Part shown: positions 1-4,316 of the stretch, piece after piece
Layout: every line of letters begins with the position of its first letter
How positions within the stretch are numbered: the first letter of the stretch is position 1
Origin: Bdellovibrionales bacterium
GTDB taxonomy: Bacteria; Bdellovibrionota; Bdellovibrionia; Bdellovibrionales; UBA840
NCBI GenBank assembly: GCA_020434605.1
Contig: JAGRAL010000069.1
Coordinates: forward strand, 1-11,683
Length of the DNA: 11,683 nucleotides
Direction of reading: 5' to 3'
The notes under the pieces: model-generated
What the model was told of the DNA's origin: nothing
Seen by the model: the letters and a program-made list of their open reading frames with translations, nothing else
Databases searched by the model: none
Made by a program: the position numbers and the translations under genes

Positions 1-184
1 GAATGATACGATCCTGACTGGTTAGATCATAGACAACTATGTTTTCATTTTGATTGGCTTTTGCAGCTGGGCTACCGCCACCGCCGCCACCGCCGCCGCC
101 CTGGTTATCTAATTCGTCAACACCACCATCAGAAACGGCGGCTAATAACGCATCTACTTCACTCTGTGATAAAACCTGACTCAT
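1..184 (-). CDS. fliM: FliM, flagellar motor switch protein (N-terminal part)
   Basis: FliM is the middle protein of the flagellar C-ring switch and receives CheY-P. Only the first 61 codons are in the window; the gene runs off the left edge. The protein starts MSQVLSQSEVDALLAAV, and the LSQSEVDALL segment (residues 5-14) matches the conserved CheY-binding N-terminal helix of FliM. It is followed by an acidic stretch, a run of nine glycines (residues 29-37), and VVYDLTSQDRII, which matches the start of the FliM middle domain. The ATG at 184-182 is preceded by AAGGAAGG, a good ribosome binding site. The gene lies 38 bp downstream of fliL on the same strand, so it is most likely in the same transcript and under the sigma-54 promoter at about 790-806. 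Confidence 0.93.
   Translation of the reverse strand, partial: MSQVLSQSEVDALLAAVSDGGVDELDNQGGGGGGGGGSPAAKANQNENIVVYDLTSQDRII
74..100 (-). repeat. Poly-glycine GGC/GGT codon run in fliM
   Basis: Nine consecutive glycine codons, all GGC or GGT, make a GC-rich 27-bp near-triplet repeat inside an otherwise AT-rich region. It encodes the flexible link between the CheY-binding peptide of FliM and its middle domain. Such near-perfect triplet runs can change length by slippage in steps of one codon without breaking the frame. That behaviour is inferred, not shown here. Confidence 0.85.
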
Positions 185-222
185 AACTTGCCTTCCTTAG
201 CGCGCATAAAGTCTATTAATAA

Positions 223-750
223 TTAGTTATAGAAAAACTCTGTAAACAATACGCTCTTTACCTTTCCTTTAGTTAAGAACGAATTCAGAGTATCCCTTAC
301 CTCTTCCCTTAAAAAATCCTTACCATCTCTACTAGATACTTGGTCAAATGACTTACTAGATAATAAGATCAATATAGTATCTCTAATTTCTGCTTTACGT
401 TTTTCAACTTCATTTTGCACGTCAACACCATCTACTTCTAGTGACATTGTGACCTTTAATAGTCTTCCGCCTCTTACACCTGCTAGATTCACTAAAAATG
501 TCTCTAGTGGCACAGATAGGCCCAACAGCTCTTCTTCTTCTAGTTTGTCGTGCTCTTGCTCAGCATGTTCACCCTCAACAACATCTTGAATTGTTGTTTG
601 AGCTTCTTCGTGCTTTTTCCAGCTATAAAGCATGTACGCCACTCCTATAACTACCACCAAATTAAAGACTGCCAGACCTATGAATAGGATAGGTTTTTGA
701 CTGGACTGCTTTTTCTCCCCTTCGTTTTCCTTGGGTTTTTCGTCTGCCAC
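223..750 (-). CDS. fliL: FliL, flagellar basal body-associated protein
   Basis: FliL is a single-pass inner-membrane protein that surrounds the stator at the flagellar motor and supports torque. The 175-residue product has a short charged cytoplasmic N-terminus (1-20), one transmembrane helix (about 21-42, ILFIGLAVFNLVVVIGVAYM), an acidic His/Glu linker (46-75), and a periplasmic FliL domain. It ends in LFTEFFYN, close to the usual FTEF-type C-terminus of the family. The start is GTG at 750-748, chosen because GGAGGA (758-763) lies 7 nt upstream and no ATG fits. It is followed by fliM after 38 bp, the usual fliL-fliM order. A sigma-54 promoter ends about 30 nt before the start codon. Confidence 0.93.
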   Translation of the reverse strand: MADEKPKENEGEKKQSSQKPILFIGLAVFNLVVVIGVAYMLYSWKKHEEAQTTIQDVVEGEHAEQEHDKLEEEELLGLSVPLETFLVNLAGVRGGRLLKVTMSLEVDGVDVQNEVEKRKAEIRDTILILLSSKSFDQVSSRDGKDFLREEVRDTLNSFLTKGKVKSVLFTEFFYN

Positions 751-757
751 GTTGAAA

Positions 758-763
758 TCCTCC
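758..763 (-). promoter_or_regulatory. Ribosome binding site of fliL (decides the GTG start)
   Basis: GGAGGA on the minus strand lies 7 nt before the GTG at 750. It is a near-complete Shine-Dalgarno sequence and supports the non-ATG start. Confidence 0.8.
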
Positions 764-789
764 GATGCGGTTCTCCAAACTAATAGTTA

Positions 790-806
790 AGCAATTGTAG
801 TGCCAG
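790..806 (-). promoter_or_regulatory. Sigma-54 (RpoN) promoter for fliL-fliM
   Basis: The minus strand reads TGGCAC, five bases (TACAA), then TTGCT. The -24 GG (804-803) and the -12 GC (792-791) are separated by exactly 10 bp, as the sigma-54 consensus TGGCAC-N5-TTGC requires. Transcription should begin near 779, about 29 nt before the fliL GTG, leaving room for the GGAGGA site. Sigma-54 control of basal-body and switch genes is known in many polar flagellates and needs an enhancer-binding activator. A candidate activator site lies upstream at 914-927. Confidence 0.85.
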
Positions 807-889
807 TAAGACCTAAGTTGTGAACACAAGACGCAAAGGCACTTAAAAGCCATAATGAGTTTATTTTTTAAGCAATAGCACCCGCCATT

Positions 890-927
890 TTGACAAACTG
901 GATTTCGATCTAGGTCAATCTTTTGAC
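890..927. promoter_or_regulatory. FleQ-like upstream activator box (GTCAA-N4-TTGAC) plus extra half-site
   Basis: GTCAATCTTTTGAC at 914-927 is a perfect 5-4-5 inverted repeat. It matches the framework GTCAA-N4-TTGAC that I recall for the Pseudomonas flagellar regulator FleQ (GTCAATAAATTGAC). A further half-site, TTGAC, lies at 890-894, opposed to GTCAA at 914-918. The box is centred about 140 bp upstream of the predicted fliL transcription start, a normal distance for a sigma-54 enhancer, and about 80 bp upstream of the divergent SPOR gene. TTGACT (923-928) could alternatively be the -35 of a sigma-70 promoter toward the SPOR gene, with TATTCT at 944-949, but that 15-bp spacing is poor. Confidence 0.5.
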
Positions 928-1001
928 TCGAAAAATTATGTTTTATTCTTTCCAAAATTCTAAAAAAACATTACCATTAAATAATAGTAGGAGGTTTTTT
1001 C

Positions 1002-1814
1002 ATGTTCAATCAGGTAGGGGGCGCTGCCGCGGAAGTGCTTTTAAAATTTTGTGTCGTTTTTGTAATTGCTATTTGCTCATTTGCAGTAGGTACTTTTGCT
1101 GGAAAAAAATTTACTGAAGACCAATATCGTCTATCTACTTTAGAAACTGAACATGTTGATCGTGACACTGCCTCTGTTGGTCACTTAGATACAAAACCTG
1201 AAAATGCACTTTCTGAAGAAGATCTACAAAGCCTTACTGAAGAATTCTCTAATGAAGATGCAAAAAAGATTGCTGAGACAGTTACTGATAAGCACAAAGA
1301 TGCCGAAGCTCTAGCCGAGCAAGCTCTTGAAAAATTAGATGAAGAAATGAAGGCGCTTGAAAAAACTAAAAGTGCACACGCTGAACCTAGAAAACCACAA
1401 GCTGAACATGGTCACGCAGAAAAGGCCGAACATGCCCAGGCTGCAAAAACTGTAGATCACACAACTATGGTTGCCGAGAGAATTGCAACAAACCAACAAC
1501 ATGTTGTTGTTGCTCCTAAAAAAGAAGTTTCTAGAATCCCTGCTAGTTACCCAAGCCTACAAGCAGCTAGTAGCCTTGGTAAATTTACAGTACAAGTTGC
1601 TTCTTATAAATCTGAAGATGAAGCAAAAGCTTTTGCTGACGACTTAACAAAAAAAGGCTTGGCTGCTTATTACGTAAAAGCTGAGTTAAAAGGTCAGACT
1701 TGGTACCGTGTAAGTATTGGATCTTTTACTGGGCAAGATGAGGCCAACAAACATCTACAAAAGATATATCAAGACGCTAAGTTAAAAGGTTTTGTAACTA
1801 GAATTTCTCAATAA
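1002..1814 (+). CDS. Membrane-anchored SPOR-domain protein
   Basis: The 270-residue product has one transmembrane helix near the N-terminus (about 12-33, LLKFCVVFVIAICSFAVGTF). An acidic, probably coiled-coil segment follows (about 65-123), then an Ala/His/Glu-rich linker (125-153). The C-terminal SPOR domain spans about 193-270, with FTVQVASYKSEDEAKAFADDL and the second-half signature TWYRVSIGSF. SPOR domains bind peptidoglycan glycan strands lacking stem peptides, typically at the division septum, and FtsN has the same anchor-linker-SPOR layout. Whether this is a true FtsN cannot be decided from sequence alone. The start is firm: TAGGAGG at 988-994 lies 7 nt before the ATG. The gene is divergent from fliL, is transcribed alone and ends at a strong terminator. 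Confidence 0.88.
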   Translation: MFNQVGGAAAEVLLKFCVVFVIAICSFAVGTFAGKKFTEDQYRLSTLETEHVDRDTASVGHLDTKPENALSEEDLQSLTEEFSNEDAKKIAETVTDKHKDAEALAEQALEKLDEEMKALEKTKSAHAEPRKPQAEHGHAEKAEHAQAAKTVDHTTMVAERIATNQQHVVVAPKKEVSRIPASYPSLQAASSLGKFTVQVASYKSEDEAKAFADDLTKKGLAAYYVKAELKGQTWYRVSIGSFTGQDEANKHLQKIYQDAKLKGFVTRISQ

Positions 1815-1838
1815 ATATTTTAGAAAATATATCGCAAT

Positions 1839-1868
1839 AAAAAAGGATCCCTTAGGATCCTTTTTTTT
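1839..1868. terminator. Bidirectional rho-independent terminator
   Basis: Positions 1839-1850 (AAAAAAGGATCC) pair perfectly with 1855-1866 around the loop CTTA. The T-run reaches 1868 on the plus strand, and the matching A-run gives a T-run on the minus strand. The hairpin sits between two convergent genes: the SPOR gene ending at 1814 and the minus-strand gene whose stop codon (1869-1867) overlaps its edge. It should serve both. Confidence 0.9.
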
Positions 1869-2469
1869 ATTTGTTTTCAGAAGATCTAGCTGAAGAATCT
1901 CCTGCTATCACTTTTATTGTTTTACCATCAAAATTTTCATCAATTTCAGTCTTTAAAACTTTACCATTTCGAAAGTGAATCCATTTATCAACTTTTCCAT
2001 CTAAGTTGCGATCAATTTCCTCTCGGCGTAGTTCATTTTTAAAGCTAATTTTTTTAGTTAACATTTGTTGATCAAAAAGTGTCTTCACTGTCTCATAGCC
2101 AGTATCTGGATCGAACTCAGTGATTGAAAAAACTTTTCCTTCTTTATCCAGGATTGATTCTGTCTTAACCACTTTGCCATCTTTAAAGTGTTTTACAACA
2201 TCAATTTTTTGGTCCCTATTCATATCAAATAAATGCATCAACAAGACTTTATTGTTATCAACAGTTTTAAAAATTATAAATGTATCGGGCTTTCCTTGAT
2301 CTTGTGTATCCATTGTCTCTAAGACTTGGTCGCTACCTAAATTTTTTAAATAGTAATTTAGATCCATCACCTGTTTTGTAATAGCAAGTGATAGTGGGTC
2401 AACAACAGAAGGAGTAGCCGCAAACGATAGAAGTAAAAGTAATTGCACCATATAAAATAGCCTAAACAT
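1867..2469 (-). CDS. Secreted protein with DxNxDGK repeats, function unknown
   Basis: I do not recognise a named family. The 200-residue product has a hydrophobic N-terminus (about 7-19, MVQLLLLLSFAAT) that looks like a signal peptide, so it is probably periplasmic or exported. The body contains imperfect units built on Asp-rich loops: DTQDQGKPD (54-62), DMNRDQKID (82-90), DRNLDGKVD (153-161) and DENFDGKT (177-184). Two are followed by a strand-like F-x-(D/N)-G-K-V-x-K-T-E segment (95-104 and 166-175). DxNxDG loops bind calcium in EF-hand, dockerin and thrombospondin type 3 proteins; calcium binding here is inferred. The start is uncertain. ATG 2469 has no Shine-Dalgarno and lies in a hairpin loop, while ATG 2451 (residue 7) follows a weak AGG by 9 nt. 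The gene is last in a three-gene minus-strand cluster. Confidence 0.75.
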   Translation of the reverse strand: MFRLFYMVQLLLLLSFAATPSVVDPLSLAITKQVMDLNYYLKNLGSDQVLETMDTQDQGKPDTFIIFKTVDNNKVLLMHLFDMNRDQKIDVVKHFKDGKVVKTESILDKEGKVFSITEFDPDTGYETVKTLFDQQMLTKKISFKNELRREEIDRNLDGKVDKWIHFRNGKVLKTEIDENFDGKTIKVIAGDSSARSSENK

Positions 2470-2479
2470 TTAGGCTATT
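2456..2479. repeat. Perfect hairpin enclosing a start codon
   Basis: AATAGCCTAAA (2456-2466) is the exact reverse complement of TTTAGGCTATT (2469-2479), leaving a 2-nt spacer. On the minus-strand mRNA the annotated ATG (2469-2467) falls in the turn. The hairpin is followed by UUAUAU and begins only a few bases after the stop codon of the barrel gene. It could be a weak terminator or attenuator after the barrel gene, an mRNA-stability element, or a control on translation of the last gene. Confidence 0.7.
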
Positions 2480-2487
2480 ATTGTAAA

Positions 2488-3015
2488 CTAAAAATAGTAA
2501 GAAAGACCAAGACCTAGTTCAAACGTGGGACGCTTAGAGTAATACTGAGAATAAATCACCTTAGCATCCGTTCCAATAGAGAGTTCGGGTATTAAATATT
2601 TTATTCCTTGTAACATAGCTCCCAAAACAATTTCTCTGTCAGAAGTATCATTAGTAGTTTGCGAACCTAAAGTGGTACTGGTTTTATCCCAAGTAAGCCC
2701 TAAACCACCTCCAGCATAATACTTTATCTCATATGCAGCTGTTATTGGAAGGTGATATAGCGCCCAAGCTAGTGTCTCATATGATTTTGAATCTATATGA
2801 CTTGAACCATTCTCGCTACTTATATCATACGTTGAATACTGTAACTGAAAGCGCCAATCTTCATTTGTATAACCAACATGAAAAATATTTCGATCTTCCG
2901 ACTTTGTTTCTTGGCCCGAAGTAGAATCTTCTAATCTAAGACCATAAGTATAGCCTGCAAAAACTTGTGCATGGCTCTCTACACTAAATAATAAAAGAAA
3001 GATAATGTAAATCAT
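2488..3015 (-). CDS. Small outer-membrane beta-barrel protein
   Basis: The 175-residue product has a clear signal peptide (1-16, MIYIIFLLLFSVESHA) with likely cleavage before QVFAGY. The rest alternates short amphipathic strands and polar Ser/Thr/Asp-rich turns, for example FHVGYTNEDWRFQLQYSTYD, YYAGGGLGLTWDK and FELGLGLSYYF. It ends in YYF, and a C-terminal aromatic preceded by alternating hydrophobics is the usual signal for outer-membrane insertion by the BAM machinery. The length suggests an eight-strand or similar small barrel of the OmpA-like or OmpX-like class. The specific function is unknown. The ATG (3015-3013) overlaps the stop of the upstream lipoprotein gene as ATGA, indicating translational coupling and a shared transcript. 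Confidence 0.82.
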   Translation of the reverse strand: MIYIIFLLLFSVESHAQVFAGYTYGLRLEDSTSGQETKSEDRNIFHVGYTNEDWRFQLQYSTYDISSENGSSHIDSKSYETLAWALYHLPITAAYEIKYYAGGGLGLTWDKTSTTLGSQTTNDTSDREIVLGAMLQGIKYLIPELSIGTDAKVIYSQYYSKRPTFELGLGLSYYF

Positions 3016-4178
3016 TTTGCTAGCAATGCCTTACAAGTTGTTTTGTATTCTGAATCAATATCTTCAAGAAGCGGGTTAATCCACTTACAGTTCTCTGCAT
3101 TTAGTTCATCTTTCTTGTAAATCGCTTGCAGTAAAACTTCTGCTGGAACCTTGTTATCAAAGCCATCTATAAGCAAATCTCTTAATCTTGTCATTCTTTC
3201 GACAACAAAAATGGCTTGGCCCATCTTTGTAGAAGAAGCTAGTTTCTCTTCACCCATCGCTTTTCGCATAGATCTTGCGTATTGCGTACCAAGTGCATAA
3301 GCAGCATTCTCTAAAGTTTGCATGCTTTGACTAGCACGAATGATAGGTACATAGGCTTGTAAAGAATATTCGCTTGTATTCAATGGGCTCGTGTTTCTTT
3401 GTAGGGTTCTTAGTGATGGGCTAATGAAGTCTGCCTCACCGGTATAAATAGAGCCCCATACATCCGCAAGTCCCTCGTTTAAACCACGAAGAATAAACAT
3501 ATTGTTAAGGACAGTTTCTTTTTTCTCAATCTCAGCATCTGTTCTAGGTTTTAAACTTATAGACTCACGGTTCATTTCTTCAATGTTATATCTAGCCGAT
3601 AAAGGGTCTAAAACTATTCGTTGAAAAATAGAGTGAAAATGTTCATGCGCGATAATTCCTGCATTGAGCGAGATAGGAAGCTGGTTTCTTCTGTAAGGAA
3701 AAAATAGCATTACATCTTGCTCGCTGATATACATTGCATTCTCATAAATTCTTTTATTATTCCTACTATCTGTCGCTATTGTCTCTACACCAATTTGACG
3801 TGGCCATGACAACAAAATATCAATGCCAATTTCTTGGTCTAAGGCTTTTAACCTCTCCATGTGAGCGTATATAGAGGCCATTTCTTGTGTAATTGTGTCT
3901 TTAGGTACCCAGTAGCCTTTTGATGATTTGGAAAATTGCGCGTTTGGCTTAACACCTTTTATACTATCTTTATTAAGACCGGCTTGTACGTATAATTCTG
4001 CCGCACTCCCCTTCATCTCTCGCATATCGTTAAGTGTTTCTATATTCACCACTTGTAGGCTGTATTTTCCGGACTCATTTGGCCAAGGAATAAGAACACG
4101 AGTGTGCTCATCCTCAATACGTTTGCTGCAAGCTATTACTAAAAATAAAGGTACTAAAAATAGGTATATTTTCATCAT
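3012..4178 (-). CDS. Lipoprotein with gluzincin-like metallopeptidase motif
   Basis: The 388-residue product begins MMKIYLFLVPLFLVIACSKR. LVIAC is a lipobox, so Cys17 should be lipidated and the protein anchored to a membrane facing the periplasm. In the middle is IIAHEHFHSIF, an HExxH motif with H178, E179 and H182, followed 53 residues later by LNEGLADVWGS (E235, D239). HExxH plus a distal ExxAD is the zinc-ligand layout of gluzincins such as thermolysin (NEAxSD) and neprilysin (ENxAD), so a zinc-dependent endopeptidase is plausible. I do not recognise a specific peptidase family, and substrate and activity are unknown. GGACAGGA directly precedes the tandem ATGATG, so either Met could start translation. 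It is the first gene of the cluster, coupled by ATGA to the beta-barrel gene. Confidence 0.78.
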   Translation of the reverse strand: MMKIYLFLVPLFLVIACSKRIEDEHTRVLIPWPNESGKYSLQVVNIETLNDMREMKGSAAELYVQAGLNKDSIKGVKPNAQFSKSSKGYWVPKDTITQEMASIYAHMERLKALDQEIGIDILLSWPRQIGVETIATDSRNNKRIYENAMYISEQDVMLFFPYRRNQLPISLNAGIIAHEHFHSIFQRIVLDPLSARYNIEEMNRESISLKPRTDAEIEKKETVLNNMFILRGLNEGLADVWGSIYTGEADFISPSLRTLQRNTSPLNTSEYSLQAYVPIIRASQSMQTLENAAYALGTQYARSMRKAMGEEKLASSTKMGQAIFVVERMTRLRDLLIDGFDNKVPAEVLLQAIYKKDELNAENCKWINPLLEDIDSEYKTTCKALLAK

Positions 4179-4302
4179 TCCTGTCCGTTGTAAGTAGTAT
4201 CACTAAAGTCATTGCAAACAAAAGACCATTTTACTTGCCAAATGTCTTTTTTTTTGCAAGAAAAATCAAGTACTTAGGATATGTAGTAAGACCCCATACA
4301 CC

Positions 4303-4310
4303 AAAGGTGA
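4303..4310 (+). promoter_or_regulatory. Ribosome binding site of pcrA (decides the TTG start)
   Basis: AAAGGTGA lies 6 nt before TTG 4317. The in-frame TGA at 4308-4310 rules out any start further upstream, so TTG is the only start that keeps the complete N-terminal Q-motif. The 138-bp divergent gap 4179-4316 must hold promoters for both directions, but I see no convincing -35/-10 pair. The best plus-strand guess is TTGCAA (4254-4259) with GATATG (4278-4283), which is weak. Confidence 0.75.
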
Positions 4311-4316
4311 CGTAAA

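Noticed and set aside
662..955. 97-codon open frame on the minus strand across the fliL 5' region
   Set aside because: It covers the sigma-54 promoter and the first part of fliL in another frame. It has no Shine-Dalgarno, and its Cys-rich composition (CQNGGCYC, CLCVLC) is unlike a real protein.
923..1117. Plus-strand open frame overlapping the start of the SPOR gene
   Set aside because: It is out of frame with the SPOR gene, which has a strong ribosome binding site and a recognisable domain. This frame lies over the FleQ-like box and gives low-complexity sequence.
2733..2924. Plus-strand open frame opposite the beta-barrel gene
   Set aside because: The minus-strand gene has a signal peptide, barrel pattern and ATGA coupling; the opposite frame has none of these features.
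3928..4197. Plus-strand open frame opposite the lipoprotein N-terminus
   Set aside because: The minus-strand lipobox and operon context are convincing; the opposite frame is a shadow.
4220..4240. Possible sigma-54 promoter on the minus strand (TGGCAAGTAAAATGG) for the lipoprotein cluster
   Set aside because: The -24 part fits, but the -12 element reads TGG instead of TTGC, so the essential GC is missing.
4234..4260. CTTGC...GCAAG inverted repeat with a T-run upstream of pcrA
   Set aside because: The stem is only 5 bp across a 17-nt loop that is mostly T's, and no upstream plus-strand gene needs a terminator there.
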